A stretch of DNA of 64,000 nt, from the NCBI RefSeq assembly GCF_024166365.1, contig NC_064846.1, positions 32,695,866 through 32,759,865 on the forward strand, in the 5' to 3' direction. Source of the DNA: Elephas maximus indicus (lineage: Eukaryota; Chordata; Mammalia; Proboscidea; Elephantidae). The notes below the pieces were generated by a model that was not told the DNA's origin, did not search any database, and saw only the letters and a list, made by a program, of their open reading frames with translations. Both the position numbers and the translations under genes were made by a program. Positions 11,974 to 22,879 of this stretch are shown piece after piece; positions within the stretch are counted from its first letter, which is position 1, and the number at the start of each line of letters is the position of its first letter.

Positions 11974-12866
11974 AGAAAACTACAAAGCTCTACTATAAGA
12001 AATTAAAAAGGACATACTTAAGTGGAAAAACATACCTTGCTCATGGATAGGAAGACTTAACATAGTAAAAATGTCTGTTCTACCAAAAGCCATCTATACA
12101 TACAATGCACTTCCGATCCAAATTCTAATGTCATTTTTTAAGGTGATAGAGAAACAAATCACCAACTTCATATGGAAGGGAAAGAAGCCTCGGATAAGCA
12201 AAGCGTTACTGAAAAAGAAGAAGAAAGTGGGAGGCCTCACTCTACCTGATTTCAAAACCTATTATACAGCCACAGTAGTCAAAACAGCCTGGTACTGGTA
12301 CAACAACAGGCACATAGACCAGTGGAACAGAATTGAGAACCCAGATATAAATCCATCCACATATGAGCAGCTGATATTTGACAAAGGCCCAGTGTCAGTT
12401 AATTGGGGAAAAGACAGTCTTTTTAACAAATGGTGCTGGCATAACTGGATATCCATTTGCAAAAAAATGAAACAGGACCCATACCTCACACCATGCACAA
12501 AAACTAACTCCAAGTGGATCAAAGACCTAAACATAAAGACTAAAACGATAAAGATCATGGAAGAAAAAATAGGGACAACGTTAGGAGCCCTAATACAAGG
12601 CATAAACAGAATACAAAACATTACCAAAAATGACGAAGAGAAACCAGATAACTGGGAGCTCCTAAAAATCAAACACCTATGCTCATCTAAAGACTTCACC
12701 AAAAGACTAAAAAGACCACCTACAGACTGGGAAAGAATTTTCAGCTATGACATCTCCGACCAGCGCCTGATCTCTAAAATCTACATGATTCTGTCAAAAC
12801 TCAACCACAAAAAGACAAACAACCCAAACAAGAAGTGGGCAAAGGATATGAACACACACTTCACCA
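11962..12866 (+). pseudogene. L1 ORF2, inverted 5' segment of twin-primed copy
   Basis: The plus strand reads continuously from the [11 protein letters not shown] region through QITNFIWKGKKPRI, KVGGLTLPDFKTYY and WYWYNNRHIDQWNR to KDMNTHFT, the segment after the RT core in L1 ORF2. The long intact frame (269 codons) and low divergence show this is one of the youngest L1 copies here. Confidence 0.85.
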
Positions 12867-13969
12867 GAGGTAAATTTTAAGGTAACCACAAAGACAACTA
12901 ACACACCTACACATCAAAATAAAAAAGAAAAATATAAAGACTCAGCAAATACAAAATCAACCAATATGAAAAATGAAAATACATACAGAAAAATAACTCA
13001 GCACAGAAAATTAAGTGGAACAAAGGAACTGTCAATGACACACACACACAAAAACATCAAAATGACAGCACTAAACTCATACCTATCAATAATTACACTG
13101 AATGTAAATGGACTAAATGTACCAATAAAGAGACAGCGATCAGCAGAATAGATTAAAAAAAAAAACTAAACAACTATATGCTGCCTACTAGACACACACC
13201 TTAGACTCAAAGAGAAAAACAAACTAAAACTCAAAGGATGGAAAAAATATACCAAGCAAACAATAAAAAAAGAGAAGGACTGGCAATATGAATCTCTGAC
13301 AAAATAGACTTTAAAGCAAAATTCACCACAAAGGATAAGGAAGGACATTATACAATGATTAAAGGGTCACTACGCCAGGAGGACATAACCATAATAAGTA
13401 CTTATGCACCCAATGGCAGGGCTCCAAAATAAAAAACAAACTCTAACATCATTGAAAAGAGAAATAGCTCCACAATAATCGTAGGAGACTTCAACACACC
13501 ATTTCTGGTGAAGGACACAACATCAAGAAAGAAGCTCAATAAAGACACAGAAGATCTAAATGCCACAATCAACCAACTTGATGTCATAGGCACATACAGA
13601 ACACTCCACCCAACTGCAGCCAAGTATAATTTCTTTTCCAATGCACATGGAACATTCTCCAGAATAGACCACATATTATGCCATAAAGCGAGCCTTAACA
13701 GAATCCAAAACATCAAAATATTACAAAGCATCTTTTCTGACCATAAAGCCATAAAAATAGAACTCAATAACAGAAAAAGCAAGGGGCGGGGAACACATGG
13801 AAACTGAAAACAGCTTGCTCAAAAACTACTGGGTTATAGAAGAAATTAAGGATGCTATACAGAAATTCATAGAATTCAATGAGAATGAAAACACATCCTA
13901 CCAAAATCTTTAGGACACAGCAAAAGTAGTGCTCAGAGGTCAATTTATAGCAATAAATGCACATATCCA

Positions 13970-14482
13970 CATCATGGACTGAATTATGTCCCCCCCAAAA
14001 TGTATCAGTTTGGCTGGGCCATGATTCCTGTATTGTGTGGTTGTCCTCCATTTTGTGATTGCAATTTTATGTTGAGAGAATTAGGGTGGGATTGTAACAC
14101 CACCCTTACTCAGGTCACCTCCCTGATCAAATGTAAAGGGAGTTTCCCTGGGGGTGTGGCCCACACCACCTTTTATCTCTCAACAGATAAAAGGAAAGGG
14201 AAGCAAGCAGAACGTTGCAGACCTCATACCACCAAAAAGTAGCACTGGCAACAGAGTGGGTCCTTTGGGCCCAGGGTCCCTGTGCCTGAGAAGCTCCTCG
14301 ACCAGGGGAAGATTGAGGACAAGGACCTTCCTCCAGAGATGACCAGCAGAGAAAGCCTTCCCCTGGGGCCAGCACCCTGAATTTAGACTCTTAGCCTACT
14401 TTACTGTGAGGAAATAAATTTCTCTTTGTTAAAGCCAACCACTTGTGGTATTTCTGCTATAGCAGCACTAGATGACTAAGAA
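13970..14482 (+). mobile_element. solo LTR, MaLR-like, inside L1 ORF2
   Basis: Same family as the LTR at 727-1234: near the start TCATGGACTGAATTATGTC, AGCACCCTGAATTTAG and an AAATAAATTTCTCTTTGTT poly(A) block near the end, then CACTAGATGACTAAGA. L1 ORF2 continues on both sides. Confidence 0.85.
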
Positions 14483-14999
14483 AATCCAAAAAGAAGAAAG
14501 GGCCAAAGGCAAAAGAATTATCCCTACAACTTGAATAAATAGAAAGAGAGCAACAAAAGAAACCCTCAGGCACCAGAAGAAAGCAAATAATAAAAATTAG
14601 AGCAGAATTAAATGAAATAGAGAACAGGAAAACAATTGAAAGAGTTAACAAGACCAAAAGCTATTTCTTTGAATAAATTAACAAAATCGATAAACCATTG
14701 GCCAAACTGACAAAAGAAAAAAAAAAGAGGAAGCAAATAACCCAAATAAGAAATGAGATGGGTGATATCACAACAGACCAAACAAATTAAAAGAATCACA
14801 ACAGAATACTATGAAAAATTGTACTCCAACAAATTTAAAAACCTAGAGGAAATGGACAGATTTCTAGAAACACACTATCTATCTAAAATAAACACAAACT
14901 GATGTAGAAAAACTAAATAAACCTACAACAAAAGAAAAGATTTAAAAAAAACTGCCAACAAAAAAAAAGTCCTGGCCCTGATGGCATCATTGGAGAATT

Positions 15000-16264
15000 C
15001 TACGAAACTTCCAGAGAAAAGTTAACACCACTACTACTAAAGGTACTTCAGAGTGTAGAAAAAGATGGAATACTCCTGAACTCATTCTATAAAGCCAGCA
15101 CAACCCTGATACAAAAACCACGTAAAGACATCACAAAAAAAGAAAATTACAGACCAATATTCTTTATGAACATAGACGCAAAAATCCTCAACAAAATTCT
15201 GGCCAATAGAATTCAACAACATATAAAAAATAATATTTCACCATGACCAGGTGAGATTCATACCAGGTATGCAGAAATGGTTCAATATTAGAAAAACAAT
15301 TAATGTAATCCATCATATAAATAAAACAAAAGACAAGAATCACATGATTTTCTCAACTGATGCAGAAAAGGCATTTGACAAAGTTCAACACCCATTTATG
15401 ATAAAAACTCTCAGCAAAATAGGAATAGAAGGAAAACTCCTCAACATAATTAAGGGCATTTATACAAAGCCAACAGCCAACATCATCCTAAATGGAGAGA
15501 TTCTGAAAGCATTCTCCTTGAGAACGAGAACCAGACAAGGATGCCCTTTATCACTACTCTTATTCAACATTGTGCTGGAGGTCCTAGCCAGACAGAGCAA
15601 TTAGGCTAGATAAAGAAACAAAGGGCATCCATACTGGTAAGGAAGAAGTAAAATTATCCCTGTTTGCAGATGATATGATCTCATACACAGAAAACCCCAA
15701 AGAATCCACAAGAAAACTACTGGAACTAATAGAAGATTTCAGCAAAGTATCAGAATAAAAGATAAAAGTACAAAAATCAGTTGAATTCCTGTACACCAAG
15801 AAAGAAAACTTAGAATTGGAAATCATCAAATCAATACCATTTGCCATAGCCCCCAAGAAGATAAAATACTTAGGAATAAATCTAACCAGAGTTGTAAAAG
15901 ACCTGTACAAAGAAAAGTACAAGACACTACTGCAAGAAACAAAAAAAAGACCTATGTGAGTAGAAAAACATACCTTGCTCGTGAATAGGAAGTCTCGACA
16001 TTGTGAAAATGTCAATTCTACCCAAAGTGACCTACAGATACAATGCATCCTGATTCAAATTCCAATGACATTTTTTAACGAGATGGAGAAACAAATCACC
16101 AATTTCATATGGAAAGGGAAGAGGCCCAGATAAGTAAAGAATTACTGAAGAAGAATAACAAAGTGGGAGGCCTCACACTACCTGATTTTAGAACCTATTA
16201 TACCACCACAGTGGTCAAAACAGCCTGGTACTGCTACAACAGCCGATACATAGACCAACGGAAC
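15000..16264 (+). pseudogene. L1 ORF2 reverse-transcriptase remnant
   Basis: It encodes pieces of the RT palm ([33 protein letters not shown]) and, after a stop and frame change, the FADD-containing active-site motif near 15665-15675. It stops abruptly at 16264 with the coding match lost and mid-3' UTR sequence following. Confidence 0.8.
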
Positions 16265-17159
16265 CAAGCATTCCTGAGTACAACCAAACACTTTGGGGAC
16301 AGAGTAGCAGGTGTGGGGTTATGGGGACCATGGTTTTGGGGGACATCTAGGTCAATTGGCATAACAAAGTTTATTATGAAAATGTTCTGCATCCCTCTTT
16401 GGTGAGTGGCACCTGGGGTCTTAAATGGTTTGGAGTGGTCATCTGGGATGTATCAATTGTTCCCAACCCACCTGGAGCAAAGGAGAATTAAGAACACCAA
16501 AGACACACGGAAAATGTTAGCCCAAGAGACAGAAACGGCCACATAAACCAGAGACCCCCATCAGCTGAGACGGGAAAAAGTAGATGGTGCCCAGGTACCA
16601 CCAGTGTCCTCCCTGACAGGGAACACAACAGAGAGTCCCTGATGGAGCGAGAGAAAAATGGGTGCAGAAATCAAATTCACATAAAAAAGTCCAGACTTAA
16701 TGGTCTGACTGAGACTAGAGGAACCCTTGAAGAAATGGCCCCTGGACTCTCTGTTAACCCAGAACTAAAACCATTCCCGAGGTCAACTCTTCAGACAAAG
16801 AATAGGCTGGACTATAAAACATAAAATAATACTCGTGAAGAGTGTGCTTCTTAGTTCAAGCAGATACACTAGACTAAATGGGCGGCTCCTGTCCAGAGAA
16901 AGGATGAGAAGGCAGAAAAGGACAGGTGTTGGTTGGATGGACATGGGAAACCCGGAGTGGAAAGGGGGAGTGTGCTGTCCCATTATAGGGATTGCAACTA
17001 GTGCTGCATAACAATATGTGTATAAATTTTTGTATGAGAAACTAACTTGTGCTGTAAACTTTTTACCTAAAGCACAATTAAAAAAAACAAAAGTTGTGTG
17101 AATGACGTATTTACAACAATGACCAAAAAAAAAAAAAAAAAAAGAGTAGCTGCTGGGGC

Positions 17160-18015
17160 TGCTTATATACAACCAAAATTCTCATGGGATTTGGTTTCTT
17201 GGTTTGGAGGTTTAGGGTCATGGTTTCATGGGACATCCCAGTTAATTGGCCTAATAACATGTTTAGTACTTCTGTTCTAATGCCTAGTTTGTTGCGTAGT
17301 GCATGGGGTCTTAAAAGCTTGCAAGCAGCCATTCAAGGCACAGCAATTTGTCTCTATTTGCCTGGAGCAACAGAGGAAGAAGGAGATTGAGGAACAAAGT
17401 AGATATGGAATGTGTGGCTAATTACTTCCATGAACATCTGCTTCCTTTGCCATGAGACCAGAAAAACTGGATGGTGCCCGGCTACCATTACTGAACTTTT
17501 TGATCAAAGATTCTATAGAAGAATCCTGATCAAAGGGCGGGGTGGGGGGGAAATGCAGAACAGAATTTCAAATTCTCATGGACTCCAGACTTCCTGGAGC
17601 CACGAAGGTTGAATGAACTCCTGAATCTATTGCCCTGAGATAATCTTTAAATCTTAAACCAAAAATTTTCCCTGAAGTCTTGTTAAAATCAAACAAGAGT
17701 TTAGCTTAGCTAGTAGAAAAATGTCTGCCTTGAGCATATGCTCTTTTTTTTTTTTTTTGAGCATATGCTCTTTTAAGAACTATCTATACGGGATAAAATT
17801 GACAACAGCAACTTGAAAGATTAGGTAAAAACCATAGGGGGCAGTGAGTTTATGTTAATGGGGGAGGAAGAACTCAGAAAAGGAGGGTGAGAATGGTTGC
17901 AGAACTCGAAGAATGTAATCAATGTCACTAAATGGTATCTGTAGAAGCTGATGAATTGTGTATGTTTTGTTGTGTATATGCTCAACAACAACAACAACAA
18001 AATAAACTAAATTAA
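17160..18015 (+). mobile_element. L1 3' UTR, older subfamily
   Basis: It follows the same order of landmarks as the other L1 3' UTRs (a block starting GGTCATGGTTTCATGGGACA, then GGATGGTGCCCGGCTACCA, then CCTGAATCTATTGCCCTGAG) but is much diverged. It ends AACAACAACAACAAAATAAACTAA near 18010. A separate poly(T) scar lies within it at 17731-17774. Confidence 0.7.
17731..17774. repeat. 17-bp direct repeat flanking a bare poly(T) tract
   Basis: TGAGCATATGCTCTTTT occurs at 17731-17747 and again at 17758-17774 with only T residues between. The core GAGCATATGCTC is a perfect palindrome. The arrangement looks like a target-site duplication around an insert that consists of the A-tail alone. Confidence 0.8.
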
Positions 18016-18022
18016 AAAAAAA

Positions 18023-18114
18023 GATTACAGCCTTGGAAACCCTATGAGGCATTTCTACTTCTTATCACGTTGGTGTGAGTTGGAATCCACTTAAGGGCAT
18101 CGGGTTTGGTTTAT
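18023..18114 (+). mobile_element. AfroSINE 3' fragment
   Basis: It starts GATTACAGCCTTGGAAACCC and ends GGGCATCGGGTTTGGTTT: the second half of the long-form SINE, diverged. Confidence 0.65.
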
Positions 18115-18169
18115 AGTAATTCTATATTTAATCTTTTTTTTTTTTTACTGCGGTAAACGTATATGTAAC

Positions 18170-18960
18170 AACACATTTTCCACATCAACACTTTTTACAT
18201 GTACAATTCAGTGACATCTATGTTTAACTTTTTGAGTAACTGCCAAACTGTTTTCCACAGTGTCTGTACCATTTTACATTCCCACCAGCAATGCATCAGA
18301 GTTCTAATTTCTCGACATCCTAACCAATGCTTATCATTTTCTGTTATTTTTGTGTATATGTATGCGTTTTATTTTTATAATACCATCCTAGTGGGTATGA
18401 AGTAATATCTCATTTAGGTTTCATTTGCATTTTCCTAACAACTAATGGGAAACTCTGGTGGCGTAGTAGTTAAGAGTTATGGCTGCTAACCAAAAGGTCT
18501 GCAGTTAGAATCCACCAGGCGCTCCTCGGAAACTCTATGGGGCAGCTCTACTCTGTCCTGTAGGGTCGCTATGAGTCAGAATCGACTCGACGGCAATGGG
18601 TTTGGTTTTTGGGTTAATGACTAATGATGTTAAGCATCTTTTCCTATGCTTATTGGCCATTTGCATATCTTCTTTGGAGAAAGTCTGTTCAAGTCCTTTA
18701 CCTACCTTTTTTTTGTCTTTTTGTTGTTGAGTCGTAGCAGCTCTTTATACATTCTGGATGTTAAACCCTTATCAGATATATAGCTTACAAGCATTTTCTC
18801 CCATTCTATACGTTTTCTCTTACTTCCTTGATAGTCCTTTGATGCAAAAAAAATTTTTTTAATTTTGATGAAGTCCAATATATCTATTCTTTTTTTCTTT
18901 TATTGCTTGTTCTTTTGATGTCATATCTAAAAATCCATTGTCAAAAACAAGGTTTTGAGG
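18170..18960 (-). mobile_element. old L1 ORF2 end, minus strand, carrying a SINE
   Basis: Reverse-strand L1 landmarks are CCATTTTACATTCCCACCAGCAA near 18270 (older L1 consensus), the ACCCTTATCAGATATATAGCTT block near 18770 and TCTTTTGATGTCATATCTAA near 18910. An AfroSINE with target duplication lies in its middle. Confidence 0.7.
18448..18619 (+). mobile_element. AfroSINE, short form, inserted in old L1
   Basis: The tRNA-like head has GGTGGCGTAGTAG (A box region) and GTTAGAATCC (B box region), then the tail GGTCGCTATGAGTCAGAATC and GGGTTTGGTTTTTGGG. It is flanked by ACTAATG at 18441-18447 and 18620-18626. Confidence 0.9.
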
Positions 18961-19041
18961 GGGAAATTACTGTTAAGGAGTACTGAGTTTCTGTTTTTGA
19001 GTTGTAGTTTCATTCTAGGTTGGAGGAGATACTTTGTATGA

Positions 19042-19240
19042 TTTTAATATTTTTATTTATTGTGCTTTAGGTGAAAGTTTACAGCTCAATTTCTCATAAA
19101 AACATTTGCACAATATTGTTTTGTGACATTAGTTTCAATCCCCACAGCACATTCCCCCTTTCTACCCTGGCTTCCCTGTGTCCATTTGACCAGTTCCTGT
19201 CCCTTCCTGCCTTCTCATCCTGCCTCTGGACAGGAGCTGA
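19042..19240 (-). mobile_element. L1 3' end, minus strand
   Basis: The plus strand starts TTTATTGTGCTTTAGGTGAA, the reverse complement of the L1 3' terminus, and stops in the block GGACAGGAGCTGA. About 200 bp, 5' truncated. Confidence 0.8.
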
Positions 19241-19267
19241 TTTTAATTTTTTTTAATTTATTGAGGG

Positions 19268-19269
19268 TT

Positions 19270-19300
<31 letters not shown>

Positions 19301-19306
19301 GTGTGA
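19268..19306. repeat. (GT)n microsatellite
   Basis: Uninterrupted GT dinucleotides for most of the tract, with one GCGT interruption. Confidence 0.9.
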
Positions 19307-19309
19307 TGT

Positions 19310-19500
19310 GACATATGGTCTATCCTGTGCACTAGAGAAGAATGTGAATTCTGCTATTGTCAGCTTGAGTGTTCTGTATGTCAGTTTGGTCTAGTTGGCA
19401 ATGTTCAAATGCTCTATTTCTTTATTGGTCTTCTTTCTAGATGTTCTGTCCTCTATTGAAATAGGTTTATTTATTTATGACCAAAAAAAAAATGTTGCTT
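19310..19500 (-). mobile_element. L1 ORF2 fragment, minus strand
   Basis: The phrases GGTCTATCCTGTGCAC and AGAAGAATGTGAATTCTGCT are, in reverse, the RNase H-like/late ORF2 region of L1. No open frame. Confidence 0.6.
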
Positions 19501-19680
19501 GCACTTTTTTACCTACTGACAGAACATCAGTAAACAGAATATGTATCACCTGCGAGAAGTTCTCTGTTCTTTTCTTTAATATAATGTGGGTCTTTATCTA
19601 AGTATGCATCTAGTTCTGTAGGTATTTTCATCTTTAAGAAGTGGCTAAAACACAAGAGGAATTACTCATAAATTTCAGAA

Positions 19681-19704
19681 TCATTCATTCATTCATTCAT
19701 TCAA
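19681..19704. repeat. (ATTC)n microsatellite
   Basis: Six tandem ATTC units. Confidence 0.85.
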
Positions 19705-19771
19705 TGGAGTGCTTATTATGTTATAGGTTCTATGTTAGGTTCTGGGGATAAAAAGAGGAATGTGGCATACT

Positions 19772-19853
19772 TGGGGCAGTTCTACTCTGTCCTGTAGGGT
19801 CGCTATGAGTCAGAATTGACTCGAGGGCAGTGGATTTGGTTTTTGGTTTGGTG
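19772..19853 (+). mobile_element. AfroSINE tail fragment
   Basis: Only the 3' third is present: GGGGCAGTTCTACTCTGTCC, the GAGTCAGAATTGACTCGA block and the terminal GGTTTTTGGTTTGG. The head is missing. Confidence 0.75.
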
Positions 19854-20149
19854 GGATGCTTTTTATTATCAGGAATTTCACAGTAAGGTGGGGAAGACCT
19901 ACAGGTAAATTGACAGTTGCAATACAGTAGGATGAATGCTATGCCTGAGCAGGAGAGTAGTATAGTGGTTTCAACGTAGGTCCTTGAGTCAGGGATTTGG
20001 GATCAAATCCCAGCCCTATTACTTACTACATGCTACTATAAGAATACATTTCATGAAGTTTACATGAGAATTGAATTATTCATGTTAATTACCAATAAAT
20101 ATTATTATTATGAAAGCAATAAGCACTAGGTGTCATGGTGGCACAAAAG

Positions 20150-20660
20150 AGGGACACCTAACCCAGGTTTAGAGTGGTGTATGACTCAGGGAAGGATTCA
20201 TAGAGATAGAATCTTAAAAGAAAACTGGGAATTACCCAGGTAGAGAAATGGGCAATCAGTATGAGAGGCAGAGAGTCTACCATGGGCAGAGGTACCCAGG
20301 CAAAAGGGAGCATGGTATGTTTGAGGAACTAGAAGTTTGGTATTTCTGACATATAATGGGTAAGGGTGGGCGGCACTGGAGGAAGATTAAATAGGGACCA
20401 AATCATGGAGGGCCCTTGTAATCAGTGCTAAAGACTTTGAACTTTAACTTGAGAGTATTGGGAATCCATAAAAGCTATAACGAGGGGGCTAATATCAGAA
20501 GATTTTTGTTTTGGATAGATAATTTTGGTGAAACTGTGAAGGATGGACAAGGGGGCAAGACTGTCATCAGGGGAACCTGTTAAGAGGCAGTGACAAGAGG
20601 TCAGAGAAGAAATGACTAGGTCCTATGGTAGTGTAGATGGGACGAAGGGACGGAGTCAAG
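20150..20660 (+). repeat. ancient interspersed repeat, family unassigned
   Basis: Phrases such as GGAGGGCCCTTGTAATCAG and GACTTTGAACTTTAACTTGAG belong to a repeat I also see at 42830-43140 (CATGAAAGATTTCGCAAGTC, GAGTTTGGCCTTGATCCTGA) and, less clearly, at 40570-41030. I cannot name the family. Confidence 0.4.
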
Positions 20661-20829
20661 AGATATTTAGAAATTATGGTCAGTAGAACTTGGAAGCCAC
20701 TTGCATGGGGTTGTTAGGGGGTGTGGATCTATGTTTCTGGGACTCACCCAGACAGGAAATAAAAGAGAAGCAGTTTGTGGAGGAAAGATGATCTTTACTT
20801 TGGTTTTCAGAGCGTCAATAGTGAAAAAT

Positions 20830-21200
20830 TCACTCATGTAAGTGCGATGATATCATTCCCTGCCTTAAAAACCCTGAGTGCTTGCAAAATTCAATTTAAA
20901 TTCCTTAGTATGGCATTCAAGGCCCTCCATGATCCAGCCCCGAACTACACTTCCAGCTTTATCTCTTCAGTACCAAACAAAAAACCAAGCTGTTGCCTTC
21001 AGAGGGATTCCCACTCATAGTAACCCTATAGTACAGAGTAGAGCTGCCCCATAGGGTTTCCAAGGAGTGCCTGGTGGATCCAAAATGCTGACCTTTTGGT
21101 TAGCAACCAAGCTCTTTAACCACTGCACCACCAGGGCTCTTCAGTACAGCTTTCTCATATCAGATTACTAAAAGCTGTTCTTTCAGACCCTGTCCTTGTT
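20830..21200 (+). mobile_element. L2 LINE fragment with a SINE inside
   Basis: GGCATTCAAGGCCCTCCATG and CCAGCCCCGAACTACA are typical of the end of L2 ORF2. The match resumes after the SINE at 20974-21136. Confidence 0.7.
20974..21136 (-). mobile_element. AfroSINE, short form, minus strand
   Basis: Complete head and tail in reverse orientation. It is flanked by a perfect 11-bp duplication, CTCTTCAGTAC, at 20963-20973 and 21137-21147. Confidence 0.92.
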
Positions 21201-21359
21201 TTCTTAAATCCCTGCCTTCAGTGGTTGTGTGTCAGAAGCATGCCAGCATATAGCAGGAGAAATAGACATATGAACAAGTAATGAGAAAATGCGATGAGTG
21301 TGTGTGTGTGTGCTTGTATGCATATATATTCACAAATGAAGAGGTGACATTTCACTGTA

Positions 21360-21855
21360 TGATTGTTAAAAATGGCTCACAGTGAATCATCCCTGTGTTC
21401 CTGCTCCTTTGCAATGTGATTCTGTGGCTCCTCCTATGAGAGGCGGAGTCTGCTCCTCCTCCTCCCCTTAAATCTGGGCTGACTCTGTGACTTGCTTTGA
21501 ACAATAAAATGCAACAGAAGTGATATTCTAGGATTTCCCAGCCCAGGCCTTAAAAGAACTGGCAACTTCTGCTTTTGCTCTTGGAGCCCAGTTGCCATGT
21601 AAAAAAGTTAAGGGTATCCTGCTGGAAAGAGGCCATGTGGAGAGAGAGGTCCTGGAGAATGAGAGGCCAATATGGAGAGAAAGACCCAGCTGTTGCAGTG
21701 TCCCAATTGAGCCCAGCACCCACCAGCTTACTGCAACCACATGAGTGAGCCCAGGCAAGACCAGCAGAAGAAATGCCCAGACAACCCACAGAATCTTGAG
21801 AAATAATAAACCAAGTTTTAAACCAGGAAGTTTTGGGGGGGTTGCTATGCAGCAA
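21360..21855 (+). mobile_element. MLT1-type LTR (ERVL-MaLR)
   Basis: It has the order of MLT1 LTRs: GGCTGACTCTGTGACTTGCTTT with TGCAACAGAAGTGA, then CCACATGAGTGAGCCCAGGC, then CAGAATCTTGAGAAATAATAAA as the poly(A) signal. It is well diverged, so older than the lineage-specific LTRs. A 135-codon antisense frame over it is chance. Confidence 0.7.
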
Positions 21856-22339
21856 TAGGTGCGATAAGCTGGCAAGGGAAAGATAAATAGGAATTCTCCG
21901 GGTAGGCAATGGAGGAAAGAGCTTTTTTGACAGAGTGAATATTATGAGGAAAGGCACTGAGGAGTGAAAGTGTATAGCTTATCTCAGGAATGGGGACTGG
22001 TCTAGTGTGTTTAAAGGAAAAACAGAAGGTGCACAGCAGGGATATACTGACGAAAGGGTAAGCTGGGTCTACGTCTAGAAGCGAAACTGTTGTTACCAGT
22101 TCAATTTAATGATGAGCTATGGCTATACTGCAGCTTAGAACATCATACAGGAATTGTGGTTCTCCTGTATTTGTTACTTTCATTGGTGAATTGTTTTCTC
22201 TCTGAGCCAACTCAAAGAAATTATTAGGGCTAATATCTTCAATATCATCATATAGCAATGTACTAAGAAGCACTTTCAGAATTTAGCTGCCTGCCCAGTG
22301 GGTATGAGGTTAATGTCTTTTGTTTTTGCTAAATTTGCT

Positions 22340-22490
22340 TTGCTCTTCATTTACTCAACAAACTAACAAACATTTATTGAGTTCCTACCATATGCCAGGC
22401 ACTTGAGATTCAGAAAAATTAAGCCACGGTTCTTACCTTCTAGAAGTTTATAGCCTATCTGGTGACATTGACAGGCAATAGAAAATTATA
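22340..22490 (-). mobile_element. L2 3' end, minus strand
   Basis: ACATTTATTGAGTTCCTACC followed by ATATGCCAGGCACTTGAG is the reverse complement of the L2 terminus. Confidence 0.65.
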
Positions 22491-22550
22491 ATATAGCATG
22501 CTTAGTTCCGGAGAGGAAGGAGAGATTTTCATATAATTATTCTTATCTAA

Positions 22551-22762
22551 GGAGCCCTGGTAGTGCAGTGGTTAAAGTGCTCGGCTGCTAACCAAAAGGT
22601 CGGCGGTTCGAATCCACCAGCAGCTCTGCGGGAGAAAGGTGTAGCTGTTTACTTCTGTAAAGATTTATAGCCTTGGAAATCCTACAGAGCAGTTCTAGTC
22701 TGTCCTATAGGGTTGCTATGAGTCGGAATTCACTAGATGGGAGTGGGTTGGGGTTTTTTATT
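22551..22762 (+). mobile_element. AfroSINE, long form
   Basis: The head AGGAGCCCTGGTAGTGCAG with intact B-box motif GGTTCGAATCC is followed by the extra segment GCGGGAGAAAGGTGTAGCTG...AAAGATTTATAGCC, then the common tail. Flanks TTCTTATCT and ATTCTAATCT suggest a target duplication. Confidence 0.88.
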
Positions 22763-22879
22763 CTAATCTAATACTGTACTTACAGAAAGAAATTCCATCA
22801 AATTCTTTCTGTAAGTTCCATCTGGTTTCTGAAATAATAGGCTCTCGGTTTTTAAGTGGCCATGAAACTGTGCTTGCCT

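Larger units (their letters stand above)
10362..12866 (-). mobile_element. twin-primed (5'-inverted) L1 insertion with target-site duplication
   Basis: The 3' part (about 10362-11960) is on the minus strand: the end of ORF2, a 3' UTR with a GGGAGGGAGGG tract, and a terminal A tract read as T's on the plus strand at 10361-10370. The 5' part (about 11962-12866) is on the plus strand and encodes the preceding piece of ORF2. Both halves meet at the same ORF2 position, since the peptide MNTHFT ends one and starts the other. The whole is flanked by AGAGGTAAATTTT-type repeats at about 10351-10363 and 12866-12878. It is inserted in the older L1 at 8700-17091. Confidence 0.88.
8700..17091 (+). mobile_element. 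large degraded L1 with 5' UTR, ORF1, ORF2 and 3' UTR, carrying two later insertions
   Basis: 5' UTR-like sequence lies at 8700-9140, ORF1 from about 9144 (a coiled-coil-like region rich in E/K, then KRNNLRVIGIPE, the conserved ORF1 motif), and ORF2 from about 13060 (endonuclease start NSYLSIITLNVNGLN). Reverse transcriptase follows with [13 protein letters not shown] near 15360, RTRQGCPLS near 15540 and FADD near 15667. The 3' UTR is 16290-17091. A twin-primed L1 (10362-12866) and a solo LTR (13970-14482) interrupt it. At about 16264 the ORF2 C-terminal part jumps to mid 3' UTR, an internal deletion. Many stops and frameshifts are present. Confidence 0.85.

Noticed and set aside
12071..12880. 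269-codon ORF as a host gene
   Set aside because: Residues match L1 ORF2 downstream of the RT core; it is the inverted half of a twin-primed L1.
18448..18520. SINE heads as functional tRNA genes
   Set aside because: A-box and B-box-like motifs are present but the cloverleaf is not intact and each is joined to a SINE tail with target duplications.
19268..19306. CRISPR-like or other phased array
   Set aside because: It is a plain GT microsatellite. No spaced direct repeats of CRISPR type are present anywhere in the window.
21528..21957. Overlapping minus-strand ORFs of 115 and 135 codons
   Set aside because: They overlap each other in two frames across an MLT1-type LTR and resemble no protein family.
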